From: Micropterix aruncella
Taxonomy: Eukaryota; Arthropoda; Insecta; Lepidoptera; Micropterigidae
Reading direction: 5' to 3'
Assembly (NCBI GenBank): GCA_944548615.1
Contig: OX155951.1
Span: 17,995,453 to 18,059,452, forward strand
DNA length: 64,000 bases
Positions 1 to 11,900 of the stretch are shown here, in pieces. Made by a program: the position numbers and the translations under genes. The notes beneath the pieces were generated by a model. It was not told the DNA's origin. It saw nothing but the letters and a program-made list of their open reading frames with translations, and did not search any database. Numbering within the stretch: the first letter of the stretch is position 1; every line of letters starts with the position of its first letter.

Positions 1-140
1 GACTCGAAAGGACAAAACGATTCTAACAATATGACACAATTCTAAATCGGTTCAAGCGTTTAGAAGTTATGGTGGAATAAAGAAACTAAAAACATACATA
101 GATGAATCCTGAAAACAACACTCCTTTTTGGCAGTCGTGT
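1..140 (-). repeat. Partial copy of ACACGACTGCC-type MITE
   Basis: The sequence is the reverse complement of the left part of the elements at 15701-16081 and 46291-46677. It ends at GGCAGTCGTGT (130-140), which matches their terminal inverted repeat. The other end lies outside the window. It is followed by a C-rich tract at 154-179. Confidence 0.7.
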
Positions 141-153
141 AAAAAGCTCCCTG

Positions 154-179
154 CCCCCCCCACCCCCCCCCCCCCCCCC
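154..179. repeat. Poly-C tract
   Basis: An almost uninterrupted run of C with a single A. It is simple sequence next to the end of a MITE copy. Confidence 0.9.
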
Positions 180-621
180 TCAAATTATTTACATTCCATT
201 CCATGTATACCTAACAACATTACGTATTTATATTGTAGCTACATTAAACACCGGCGTTTTCATTTTGGGGTTCAACAAGTTCTGAATCACGTAGAAACAT
301 TTGTTGCTGGAAAATGTTAGAAATATTTGTCGCTACATATAGGAGTACTAGCCTAGCGTTGGGTTTTGTATCGCTTAATTTCTGTGGCAATTATGGGGAC
401 TTTCAGATAGTCGTGTGTTTCATCATTTCTTGTAAACCACTCGTATTTGCAATATCCCGTTGATTTCTTTTCTGCAAAAAAATGCAGAAAGCTTCACGAT
501 TTTGAGTGTCATCCTTGCGCAGGAACAATAATTCAAACCTGTACTTACTGGTTTTTTTTTGTAAGACATTTACATGCAGCAACCTGTAGTTAACAAACTG
601 TGTAATATTTTTATATGTAGT

Positions 622-647
622 ACCATTGATTTTATAAAATCAATGGT
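622..647. repeat. Perfect 26-bp palindrome
   Basis: ACCATTGATTTTA is followed directly by its reverse complement. A related imperfect version, with the same CATTGATTTT core and a short loop, lies at about 48298-48330. The palindrome may therefore belong to a dispersed element. Confidence 0.8.
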
Positions 648-1165
648 AGTACCTAATAACTACTTTTAGATATTTCGCCTTTATGATGACGATGGCCAAA
701 AACACCCTTTAATGCTAAAGTTTTAATTAAACTAATACCCCGTGGTTGTCAAAATACCACACTGTCAAAATAGTACATTAATAACAGCCAAACCAAAATA
801 GCGGCCAAACAAAATCGGCCTAAGCCCTGATGAATTTGATAAAAAAAGGATTTCACCATTTCCGGGCAAATCGCTACCTGAAATTGGATTTGGCATCTGA
901 AATGTTGATCGCAAATCATATAATTTTGCGGGTGCTTGGACCACCTGCTGATTTCTGTTTAATTACCCGCTTAATAACAAATGAGCGAAGCATATAGGTT
1001 TATGGTAGTCAGCAGATTTTGAAGCCCTTTTAACCCCTCCCCTTACTAAAAAAAATACGTGTGGCACTCGGGGACTGCCGCGGTAAAGCTATTGCATAGC
1101 ATTTTTAACAACTTATGCAATTATAATTATTTATTTATTTTATTTTTTGTGATATCAGATAATTG

Positions 1166-1258
1166 CGCTCTAACGGAAAACGTTGAAATTATTTCGAATC
1201 ATTTGCGGCTGCGGAAGCAAATGATTCGGAATAATTTAAACGTCTTCCGATAGATCGC
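1166..1258. repeat. Imperfect inverted repeat, about 93 bp
   Basis: The two arms are about 40 nt with a handful of mismatches around a loop of roughly 10 nt. The best-paired core is AATCATTTGC at the inner end. The size resembles an animal pre-miRNA, but nothing shows transcription, and a degenerate MITE is at least as likely. Confidence 0.6.
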
Positions 1259-1794
1259 CGCGCACGAATTTTATTCGATAAAGCAAAAAAAAAACGAATA
1301 TTATTCTTTTCTTTGACTATTCGAAAAAAATCGTAGATAAAAAGATAGATAATTAAATTATCTTTAAAATGGTGCAGGTTTCATAATAATACGCCAGATA
1401 GTATTTGCGTAGTAGTCGTTTTTGTGTTCGGTTAGACCTAATTTCACAAATTAATTACACTATGTAATATAAACAAAATCTAAAATATTCAAAGCTTAGA
1501 ATATTAGGAAAATGTTCTTGTTAAACATATATTTTTTTCGAATCGTAAGCAGTACTCGTTTAGACGTAATTATCAGTTTAAAATCATTAATTTCCGCTAA
1601 GAAATTTCTTCATTCGGTCGCCGCGCTGGCCTAGGCCCGAGATAAAAGCTATGCAATAGCTTAAAAATGTACCATACACAAACAAACTGTTAAATTATAG
1701 TCTCCGAAAAATGTTCTTAACAGCTGACTTTCGGTATTTGGGTAAGCACACAACAACCGCTGACTACGCCCAGTGTCAACAAATAAAGGTATTC

Positions 1795-2012
1795 TACAGG
1801 CCACGCCAGATTTCTCGGTCTCTCGCCACATGCTCCTATCACACGTATTGCATTTATTGAACACTTGAACTGAATCAAAAAAGGATAGAAATTCTAATCC
1901 TTTAAATTATTTCTATCTCTTTTGGGTTTCAGGACATGGGTGTTCAATAAATGCAATACCTGTCATCTGAGCATGTGGGCGAAGGCCGAGAAATTTGGTG
2001 CGGCCTCTAACT
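1795..2012. repeat. Inverted repeat (MITE-like)
   Basis: Arms of about 70 bp (1799-1868 and 1932-2010) share GTATTGCATTTATTGAACAC and the complement of flanking TTTCTCGG..CACATGCTC blocks. They are separated by about 65 bp. It is non-coding and is probably a small non-autonomous DNA element. Confidence 0.65.
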
Positions 2013-2171
2013 TGCAGCAGGCGCTTGTTCACTTGCATTTGCAATAAGCATCCTGCGTGTTCTTGCATTTATCATTGTAAATTATCCTTTCTCATGGGCT
2101 GGCCTTTATTTAGGACACAAAACGCACCATGTGTAATAAAATGAATGAAAATTCATATTTCTTATTTCCAG

Positions 2172-2432
2172 ATTCACAAATGGTCTCACACATACTTCGA
2201 CCTACCCCCTGCGGTCGTTTGGCTTCAGGACCATCGCATTATCCTGCCGAGGCGCCATCATCGTATTCACCACGTCGCACCCCACGAGACCTACTTCTGC
2301 ATCACCACAGGCTGGCTCAACTGGCCCCTCGAAAAGGTCTGCTTCTGGCAGGCTCTAGAATTCATCATAGAAACAGCCACAGGACACAAGCCTCGATCCG
2401 ACGATATGAAATGGGCAAAAAAGACCACTTAG
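2172..2432 (+). CDS. PEDS1: PEDS1/TMEM189 (Kua), terminal coding exon only
   Basis: This is the last coding exon of the plasmanylethanolamine desaturase, the ER-membrane enzyme that introduces the vinyl-ether double bond of plasmalogens. The exon opens in phase 0 after a TTATTTCCAG acceptor (ends 2171) and codes for 86 residues to a TAG at 2430-2432. It shows the family's histidine boxes: HKWSH near the start, HHRIHH in the middle, then APHETYFCITTGWLN, with a conserved end GxKPRxDDMKWA. These His clusters bind the di-iron centre in this membrane desaturase family. Upstream exons were not found in 1-2171 and must lie before the window. The gene converges on PSS, which lies 6.5 kb downstream on the other strand. 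A processed copy is unlikely because of the good splice acceptor, though an orphan exon cannot be excluded. Confidence 0.9.
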   Translation: MHKWSHTYFDLPPAVVWLQDHRIILPRRHHRIHHVAPHETYFCITTGWLNWPLEKVCFWQALEFIIETATGHKPRSDDMKWAKKTT

Positions 2433-3349
2433 CACCTACAAATTTACCGCCTTATTTTTACAATATTTATAAATAGCTTAAACAAAGGGCTTAGCGAAAG
2501 AAGGATGTACGTTACAAATGCAAGGTTTTGGGAGAAATCAGATTTGATATATTTTTGTAAGAAGAAAATTAATGCATCTTTTAGTATACTCAGTGAAAAC
2601 AGAACTACCATTGTGTCTAGTGACTTGTTTGCGCTTTCGAACCTCTTAACAATTAGTAAGTATATCTACTGCTCGCAGGAAAACACTGACAACCTCACAA
2701 ACAAGGGATCAATATGGTCTAAATAGGACCTGAACCATCCTGTGGTGTGACTAGAAGTCACACTGTAGAACAAATCCGACCCTGGGACAGAAGAACAGTG
2801 TAAATAGTAGGATGAAATGTCAGGACAAAGACGAGCGTAAAAATTCATATAATTTTCATCGACAACTACTTTCTTTCAGCAACGGTGAACTAGGGCTAAT
2901 AACAGGACTTTTCACCAGTCACTTTCCAGTGAATTACCATTTGAAAAGCACGGAAATTGCTGAGGATGCAGATTTTGCAAATTTTGCAAACATATTAGAG
3001 ACTGTGTCATCTAGGAAAGGTAGTATAGTATATACCTGAGGTCAGTGATACATACCCACAGGAATTGAGATTTATAAGGTGTCTAACAGACACCCGCTTC
3101 TTAATTTACCCAGTCCAACTGGACTGGGTAAATTAAGAAGCAAGATATATCACAAAAGATCACGACTGGTCGGAGTGATGATAGGCAACACAGCTTGTAC
3201 AACCCCTCTACTACCTACTGCTCGAAGCAAGGGAACAACTCTGACTCGACGGCGGAACTTCCAATAGATCAAAGCCATTGTCTTAGTGGTAGTTCTAATT
3301 ACACTTTGCATATTTTTTCAATATTTTTTTGTACATATCACCTTCATCC
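2433..3349. other. Intergenic, no gene seen
   Basis: AT-rich sequence downstream of PEDS1. It holds a short hairpin around 2741-2769 (TGTGGTGTGACT and its near complement) and a perfect palindrome at 3096-3141. No exon or RNA gene is recognised. Confidence 0.6.
3096..3141. repeat. Perfect 22-bp-arm hairpin
   Basis: GCTTCTTAATTTACCCAGTC (first 20 of 22 bp) is followed by a 2-nt AC spacer and the exact reverse complement. An uninterrupted 46-bp near-palindrome in otherwise decayed DNA suggests recent origin. Confidence 0.9.
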
Positions 3350-4200
3350 ATTAAGAAAATAGTATACTGCTGTGCATTTTTCCAAAATGGTTCACCATTA
3401 CCGTAGAGGATGTCTTCAAAATGTTTAAAGGGAACGGATATGGCATTAACATTAACGGAGAACACATTTTGCATCTAAGGTTTGCAGATGATATAATCAT
3501 CATGGCAGAGACACTGGAGGAACTGCAGAAAATGCTAAATGACCTCAACGAGGCATCCCGACGACTGCGTCTCCGGATGAACATGGATTTAACAAAGTTA
3601 TGCTTAACGTTGACCCAACACCAGTGACCGTTGGGAACGCGTCCCTCCAAGTTTTGGAGGAATATATCTAATTAGGGCAGAGTATTCAGCTCGATAGACC
3701 AAACTTTGCCAAAGAGGCCTACAGAAAACGGCATTTGGAGAACTACACATCTTTAATCTGATATACCACAATGCCTAAAGACGTTTGTATGCCTGAATAT
3801 GTTTTACAATAGATCAGCAATGGTCGCAGTGTTACAAGGCTCATAAAGACCTTGGAAAAGACCCAAACAACAAATAAATAATAATAATGCCTGAAGACCA
3901 AGGTATGGAGCGGAAACTTATACATCGACTGTGGGGCTCATCCACAAACTGAAAGTCTCTCAGCGAGCTATGGAAAGAGCTATGCTCAGAATCTCTATAC
4001 GGGTGATCTGGAATGTAGAAATCCACCGAAGAACTAAATTGGTGCACATAGCTCAGAAGATAAGCAAGCTGAAATAGCAGTGAGCCGGTCACATGCTGAA
4101 GAAGTGACAATCTCTGGGAACGAAAGGTCCTCGAATGTAGACCGTGCATCGGGAAATGCAGTGTGCGACTATATATACTATGCACGGAAGCGCCTGAGAG
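3350..4200 (+). pseudogene. RTE-like LINE reverse transcriptase fragment
   Basis: This is a decayed 3' part of a non-LTR retrotransposon. Around 3421-3600 the reading frame holds LRFADDIIIMAETLEELQKM, with the FADD catalytic box of reverse transcriptases. Downstream, in shifted frames, are remnants of the usual C-terminal region: an EEYIYLG-like stretch near 3655, the GLIHKLKVSQRAMERAM-like stretch near 3930-3990, and an AQKISKLK-like stretch near 4055. Stops and frameshifts break it throughout, so it is not functional. The order of motifs fits the RTE-type endonuclease-reverse transcriptases common in Lepidoptera. Clade assignment is by recall only. Confidence 0.8.
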
Positions 4201-5518
4201 AGGCCTATATCCAAGTAGTCAAAAGACACAGGCTGACAAGTCAAGTATATTGTATTGATGTGTATTATAATGCAAGAAAGTGGTATATTTTTATAAACCA
4301 TTCACTAAAACAAAACAACGGTAAACACATTATTAAGGTTTTAGCACTTTTCTTATATTTTTTCGATTAAGCTGTTGTGTGATCTGAATTATTAAGTTTA
4401 CTTGAAGGTGGTATTTCCGCCTTCAACTTCTCAAAAAAGTCCATTTCAAATAGATGTAGGTGTTAAGTCTGCTGTTTACGGATAAATGTAGTATACATAT
4501 ATACTTACGATACACATACCACCTTCATACTGCATTTACTTTATGTTTCTGGCTCATAGTACCTTTTTACTCTAAATATTTTGGAGTTTAGGGCATTATT
4601 AAACTAAACTGAGTATGTTGAAAGATAACATAATACACAATCTTGTTGAATGTCTATGTAATCATGTTGTAAAAAATAAATATTGTACGCCTAAAAAGCA
4701 GGTTGTGCGGCATTGAAAAAATTGTAAAACTTCAAGTTACTACACCGCAATCACAATAAAATAAAAATAAATTGAAATTGAATCTTCATCGTTGAAAAGC
4801 AAATTTTTGAAAATATGTAACTTATATGCTTTTCCGCTAAACCCTTCAATGTACACCGAACGTTCTAGTCACTACTGTTTGAATCGCAACTCGTACGATA
4901 ATAAGTGCTTTTTAATTTGTGTAGCTTTAATTACTTACTCTAAACGTATAATTTGAGAATGTTTACAAATGTATGAAAGCATTAAGCTTATAAAACATGG
5001 TAAAAAGCATTAAGTTAGTGTAATGCAATAAGGGTATGAGCTTTATTGTCATAGAAAAGCATGTGAAGCACTGAGCGTGGCTTAAAACAGGGGCCAATTT
5101 TATTCTAAGTGAAATGTTATAATTTCCCTAATTTTTAATTATTTATGAATTAAATTAAATACAAATTTACGTATCGCAGGGACACAGCATAAAAAGTATT
5201 CTGGTGCTAATAATATCCAGCTTTTTGAATGAGCTTAAAACTACTGTATCTATTTATATATCCATAATCAGAACACGGTGAAATTTTACAAGCAATATTA
5301 AACTAAGGTATTACAATATTACAATTTAATAATTATGAAATATTTTCCACATTCAGCCCGGCTTTAATATTTTATATTCGTCCAAAAGTAAATTCTACAT
5401 GAATGCTTTAATGCTAAAAATAATATTTACAACCCACAATTTTTACGGCGTATTGGCCATTGTTTTTTGTAAGTGCCTAATATGTTAAAAGTGTCAAAAC
5501 TCTAAGATTAAAACAAAA
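4201..5518. other. AT-rich intergenic stretch
   Basis: No gene, strong inverted repeat or recognisable transposon domain was seen. The sequence is rich in A/T runs and stop codons in all frames. Confidence 0.5.
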
Positions 5519-6090
5519 ATGTTAATCGTCGCAAACATAAATTTCTGTCGCCTTTGTATATGTTTATTTTTTGCCCCTCAATTACTTTACATTAGAAACC
5601 TAGTAGCAATGTTAGAATTGTTTAAAGCAATGAGAATTGTCTCTAAATTGAATCTTGTCAAATTATACGGTCATTTTCCATTTGCATGGGAATCAAATAT
5701 CCCAAAACACCACGAGTACAAATTAAATAAATACCATGACCTCGCAAATGCCGTCACCCGGAACGGCTTCACTGTTCACCTTCACGCGGTGGAAGTAGGC
5801 GCTCGTGGCCTGCCAGCTAAATCTTTGTTTCACCTTTTTAAAGATCTTGGTCTCTCCAGGAAAATAATCAACTCCTTTCTAGAGAAATTATCTAAAACTG
5901 CAATTTCTGCATCTCAAATTCCATGGCTTCGAAGGGGTAGTGAATGGGTGGTAACGTGAACGCTCACATGTGGCAAGACAGCTGTCCTAAACCTACCACA
6001 GCCGGTCGTTAGTCCGGAATACACCGTTCACCTCCCAGAAGTGTATTATATATGACGGGCCCGATTTTTGTTGGTGGATTCCATGGCAGC
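5519..6090 (+). pseudogene. 3' end of an R2-type (RLE-like) non-LTR retrotransposon
   Basis: A 146-codon open frame (5519-5959) ends in KYHDLANAV, VHLHAVEVGARG and [20 protein letters not shown]. This resembles the restriction-like endonuclease C-terminus of R2/R4-type retrotransposons. The first 50 or so residues are not typical, so the element is 5'-truncated. The tail (5940-6090), including GGCAAGACAGCTGTCCTAAA and CCGGTCGTTAGTCCGGAAT, recurs inverted at 20376-20468, 21650-22080, 26112-26345, 26600-26870 and 26985-27045. A short direct fragment lies near 37863. It encodes no complete protein. Confidence 0.7.
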
Positions 6091-6792
6091 TCCGTTTGTA
6101 TTTTTTTATTTAACCAAAAAATAACAGTAGATACATAAATGGTTGTAATTTAATTTCAAAATTTTCAATGCAAATTTTCAAATAATACATGACCAAGTGT
6201 CAAAGGTTCTCAAAAATAGAATAAAAACCAAAATTTGTGATACTAATTAAGTTACAGATAAGATATATATATGACTGCAGTGCAATTAAACGAACGCAAT
6301 GATTATTTAGTATAAACTTGCTAAGGACATATTTTATTAAATTTCATACAATTTATAGAAAAAAATATAATATTCATGCCATATGAACTCGTTTCGCTTA
6401 ATTTATTTTTCCCGGTGGCACAAACAATTTTTTGTAACAATAAAACATTTTTTTCCATTCAAAGCGTATTTTATTTATTCCAACATGGACATTTAACAAC
6501 TACACAATTATATAAATAGTTCACATTCAATAGGTATGTTTGTTTGATTGATTGCTCACACAAGCTCAATAACACGGAATACTATGACTAGTGTGATAGG
6601 AATATTATTATGTGAATGTGTCAGAAAATTTCAACTTCATAAGAATCGGTTACTTCTTTGAAAATTTATTACAAAAAGTAACATTTACAAACAATAAAAG
6701 AAGGCATACCTAATCTTTGGAAATGGTTAGGACATAATGGTCGCATTGCTTTACTTTTAGAATAAATTACTTAATAAACATAACTTACAACA
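6091..6792. other. AT-rich intergenic stretch
   Basis: Nothing beyond low-complexity A/T sequence was recognised. Confidence 0.5.
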
Positions 6793-7045
6793 TTAACCCT
6801 TCAAGCCCCGCGACTTCGATATCGAAGTCAACTGAACGCGTCCAGGAAAAGTGATTTGATTGGGTTTTTCGTGTCATTCCGTATTCAGTTGTATTTTATT
6901 TAAATGCACAATGATATTTGTATCATCGTGCATTTAAATAAAATATAACTGCATACGGAATGACACGAAAAACCCAATCGAAATCACTTTTCCTGGATGA
7001 GTTCAGTTGACTTCGATATCGAAGTCGCGGGGCTTGAAGGGTTAA
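6793..7045. mobile_element. TTAA-flanked foldback MITE, near-perfect arms
   Basis: The element is bounded by TTAA at 6793-6796 and 7042-7045, with terminal repeats CCCTTCAAGCCCCGCGACTT. The inverted arms are about 115 bp each and differ at only a few positions; almost the whole element is one hairpin. The TTAA target duplication and CCC.. termini suggest mobilisation by a piggyBac-like transposase. Relatives with similar ends lie at 17960-18206, 25815-26084, 20601-21607 and (weak) 22626-22754. Confidence 0.85.
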
Positions 7046-7384
7046 TGACAATCCTAAGACATCGAGATTGCATTTTCTTATTAATAATATCAATAGTGGA
7101 CAAATATAATATGGAACAATGATAATGGCCGAAAATCCACCCATCAAATTTAGTGATACCGTTACACCCGGTTCCTGGTGAAAATAAATTCTTTCGCTTT
7201 CTGACTGTTAAGTGAAGAAGAAGTATAACAAGCTTATCTAATATGGAAGAAATGATTTTAGTTATTTTTTTATTTTTTTTTGAAAATTAGACATTACACT
7301 GGGAACACCGTTACAACCCATGATTTTCTCGAGAAACCGGATATTAGGGCTACTATTTAACAAAATAATTAATACATATTATTC

Positions 7385-8440
7385 GGAGAGCTAGTGAATT
7401 TTTTCAGTACTGATTTTCCCAATCACCAAACGTCGATAGGATTATTCAGTGACTATTTATAAGTAGCATGAATTTTGTAGGGGGTATTACATGGGTTGGG
7501 CTGGAATATGCTTTTGATTTACAGATGTGCTGCACTTTTTTTAGCACTTATGAAAATGTTTTACTGTCAATTCGAATGCAACATTGATCAGATAAATTTG
7601 GCTGATCTATAGGTATGGCAAAAGTGTCTGGCACCTGAAAAACTGAACAAAATGGTGACCCTTTTTTGCAGACCTGGAAATTGGTCAGATGATACCTAAT
7701 ATTATAACCATAGTTTAAGATAACATCCGGTTGTGATTTGCAATCGCCCAAGCCTTGCCCGACTCGTTTAAAGCGAGTCATAGTAACCGCACACTAAACG
7801 GGTTTGATGCGCATTAAACGAAATACGCGCACAAAACAGTGCGCACTGCCTCAAACTGAGTCTAGCAAGGCTTTTGTTATTATGAACATCAGCCGGATGT
7901 GTTTTTTCGTGGAGTTATAGGATCAAATCATGTACCAAAATAACAAGACTGAAAATGAGAGTTTGTATTTTTGTCTAATTTCTAGATCCCGTTAAGACGC
8001 ATTCCGCGACTCATTAAAGTAGTCAGACTTCTTTCAAATGATATTAATCTGTGATAATATCAATTTGTATTAGAAGTTTTAAACTTTTAAATTTAAAAAT
8101 AAGGGCGAGGGATCCGTGAAACACAGGCTTTTCCGTTGTGAAATATTCCTGCCAGACTAGCTTCTTTTAACTGTAAATAAGCCAGATTGCTTATTTTGTG
8201 CATGTATTTAATGATCGACTCTAGTGAATGGAAAATATTTATAACTAGGAAAATAAGTACAATTCAATTGCACCTCCTGCCCACCCCGGAAAATCCTTGC
8301 CAGACTCGTGTTTTCTTGATTAACGTCAATAATATACCAGATTTAATTACTTTTACAAACTGGGAAAATAAGTCCTAAAAATATTCACTACCTCCCTGAC
8401 TATAATTAAGGTCATCTTATTAACAATACGGGAGTGCCTA
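7385..8440 (+). repeat. Dispersed ~1-kb repeat, copy A
   Basis: This stretch aligns by eye with 29700-30680 through many blocks. Shared blocks include GTACTGATTTTCCCA, TGCTGCACTTTTTT, GTGTCTGGCACCTGAAAAAC, CAAGGCTTTTGTTATTATGA-like and AATGATCGACTCTA. It has a GC-richer core (about 7745-7875) whose ends, CAAGCCTTGCC and AGCAAGGCTTT, are inverted. No coding capacity is recognised. It is likely a non-autonomous transposon. Confidence 0.75.
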
Positions 8441-8935
8441 TTTTTTAAAATGCTATTTTATTAGCATTGCTTAGTGACAAACAAAAATTTGTCAATCACA
8501 TAAAATGTCTTTTTATTCCGTTGGTGGTTATAAATGTGACTTAAAACTAGCACAAGTGATAATCAATATTCGAGGTTTAAATATTTCATCCTTGAATATC
8601 TGTGATAGGACAAGTTTTAGATGGCACATCCAGTAAAACCTATTATAAAAAATTACAAATAAGTACTACAATTTGTCTTTTCTTTAACTGAGCGGATAGT
8701 AAAAATAGATATCACAGTTTCAGCTCAGGCCCAAAGGTTTGTGAATGTGGAGACAGAAGTAAAAATGTGCAAAATTGGAGTCGTTACAGAAAGGTGATAT
8801 AAAATTATTAAATATTAAATATGTTATGCCGCACTTTTGACTCACATTCACAGACCTAAATAAGAGTAATAAAATTATTTGGCTTTCAAAAAAAAGGGGA
8901 AAATACAGTTTCTTCACTTAGGCTATCTCTGTTGT
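8441..8935 (-). other. Probable PSS 3' UTR region
   Basis: This is the sequence downstream of the PSS stop on the minus strand. A reverse-strand AATAAA (TTTATT at 8512-8517) lies about 420 nt after the stop and could be its poly(A) signal. No other gene was seen. Confidence 0.4.
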
Positions 8936-11900
8936 TCAATGAATCTTCCTTCGTATATGGCTTTCAGACAGTTGCGGACTGCTATCACTGTCCCCTGCAA
9001 AATTAACATTGGATATAAATCAAAGAGATAGATTTTGTTAATGAGCTAATCAGGACTGAATATATGGCACAGTGTTGGGTCAATCGATTGAATATTTCAA
9101 TCGACTAATCAATCACGATTGATTTAGTCACGATTGATTTAGTCGCAACGGATGTTAATCACGATTGAAGTAATCGTGACTAGTCGTTAATCGTCAATCG
9201 AGACTAACTTGCTTTTTAGATACCACCCGACAATTTATTCTCGTTGGTCGGTTAATCGGTCGCGGTTGCGTTGGCGTCGCACCGACCGCATGAAAAAACT
9301 CAAAACTGAAGTTGTCGAGAATTTCAATTGCAAACGTTTAATCGTCAATCGTGACTAACGATTGAAACTAATCAATCGTTAGTTGCCGATTGACGATTAA
9401 ACGAATCAATCGTTAGTTAAAAATCGAAATTAACGTATTCAATCGTTAATCGTTAGTCGATTAAATTTTGCCCAACACTGCTATGGCACCATCACCTTTG
9501 TAAAAAAAAAAACTCACCACTAAAGTATTTTGCGTCTTGTTTTTGAAAAAATATCTAATTGCTGAATTTACTGGGTATCATTGCTGAAAAGTATTTAAAA
9601 ATATTTCGAAAATTTCCTTTAAAATTACACGAAGAAACAACAGAAAAATAAAAGATTTTTGAGTCGGAATAGAAGAAAATAAAAAATGAAGAATATTTAT
9701 AAATCTGATACGAAGTTACTTACCTTCGGTTTCAGTCATGTCGTTGTTGTCCTTCGAAGGACTTTGGGTCGGGCTTGATGCTTTGTCTTTTTTTAGCGTT
9801 TTCTGAAAATCATTCAAAAATTTTGGACATGCAGTTAGCATAATGACAAGGAATTTGGAATAACTTTTAATTCATACGAGTAAATAGCTAAAATGTCTAT
9901 ATAGAGTAGAACTCCAGTTAACCGAAGCAATTGGGACCGGACCCCATTCAGATAATCAACAATTCGGATAATTGGATTTTTTCCAAAAATAAGGGTCCAT
10001 TTAAATTAATTACTGTATGTGTGTTAAAAGAGGGAGAAAATACTATTAAAAAAAATAAGAAAAGACGACAGCCAATAATAGAACTATACTATGAGAAGGT
10101 AACTCATCATCCCCATGGACAATAGCGCGCGTAGACAGAATCATTATTTTGCGAATCGCAGTTACGGATAATCAGCGATTTGGATAGTCGGAGTTCGGAT
10201 AATTGGAGTTCTACTGTATTAGGATTAGTTTTAAAAGGCTATTTTGGTACTCAAAATGGGAGAATTCTCCACACACAAAAAACAAAACATAAGACATAAT
10301 CAACAATTTCAGGATAAACAAAAAATGAATAAACAATGAGTGGTATTTAGTAGTACATACCTCGAAGTATTTATGATAAAGCACGCATCCATACACGCAG
10401 AGTACTGATAAAACAAGTTGGACCAGCAGCCATATCACGATATTAAGCATTTGCGTGTGACTGAAAAGCTCCTTTCCATTTTTAATGCATAATATGTTTT
10501 CGGTGACCATGATGGCTCCGTAAACCCAACATTGGGTGCCCACTCGCTTGCAACGCGGATCCGTAACGTATATGTAGTACTGCCTATGGAGAAAAAAAGG
10601 AATAAAAAATCTAAACAATTATAAAACAAAGTCCCCAAAAACCATCTGTCTGTTTGATCGCGCTAAACTCAAGAAACACTGCACGGCTTTCGATGCAGTT
10701 TTCACTGTTTCGAGGAAAGTTTCTGTGTATCGTAACATATAATATATACAAAAAGGGTACCGAACAGTGGTAGTTAATGGAATATAAAATGAACGAAAAA
10801 CAGCAATCCGTGCAAATTTTAGACATTTCTGTTCGACTCATAAAGATCGTGATAAACTCAAGAACGGCAGGCCTGATTCTAAGTTAGTTTTCACTATTGG
10901 GTAGGCAATCTTTCAAGGAAGACTAAACTGTGGAGAGCATCAATATAAGTAAAGAGAGGACTAAGCAGTATCGAGTCTACAGAAAACAACAAACTTTTCA
11001 ACTTTCATTCAATTTTTCGCATTTCAACTTTTATCATAAAGCTAAAGCAAGGACCTATACATTTTTGTAAATTATTATCTTGAAATGGATATTCGTGAGT
11101 CAACGAGTGCATATTTCAAATTAGTTTGTTTGGTATTTGACGAGATATGAGCAAAAACCACGACTTCTTCGAAAAAACTATTTTTCATAGCAACCAATTA
11201 ACCATTACTAAAATGCTTCTTTTTGTTAGCCTAGTCATATAATGTAGATGGAATATGCCTTTAACAGTATCTAAATATTATCCTTAGTTAAATAGTTCTT
11301 GCTGTTGAAAGCCTGTGCAGCAATGCGCTAATGCAAGAATTGCATATTGTAAATGTTTCTCATAAATAACTTTACGTGGCCCTTTCGTTTGTCATGATTA
11401 AAGACAAAAATTATCCCACTAAATAAGTTAACCAATAAATTGTTTGTATTGCTCGATTAGTTTTGGCCAGAAATCATCCCATCCCAAATAATACATTTAA
11501 AACTCTTCCCGTGCAAAGCCGGGGAGGGCAGCTTATATAAAATATATCCAACAAAGATTTTCGTAGTATACCTCATGGACGGCGCTACGATCACTCCGAT
11601 TAAAATAAGCCTGATTATGACGATAGGGTGCGATGGCGGCATTTCGAAAATGTGTTTCAAAAAGAAAGTGTTTAATTCGGAAATTTGCCAGTATACTATC
11701 AGCTGACTCAGAGCGAAGAAGCGCATGTATGTGCATGTTGGATCGAGCCATCGCACCGGAGTCCAGTTTACCGGGGTGAATTGTAACATCGCTCTTTTAA
11801 TTTTGCCAGTCGTTGAGGAAATATCCCTGAAAATAAAACAAGTATTAAAGATCATATACCATTCATAAAACTGTAATGATAATTCAAGATAAGAGTACTT

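Larger units (their letters stand above)
180..2171. other. AT-rich non-coding stretch upstream of the PEDS1 terminal exon
   Basis: No coding exon is recognised. If PEDS1 is complete, this is intron or repeat sequence. It holds a 26-bp perfect palindrome (622-647), an imperfect hairpin (1166-1258) and an inverted repeat (about 1795-2012). GCTATTGCATAGC-like boxes near 1086 and 1650 lie in opposite orientation and are probably ends of a small element. Confidence 0.6.
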
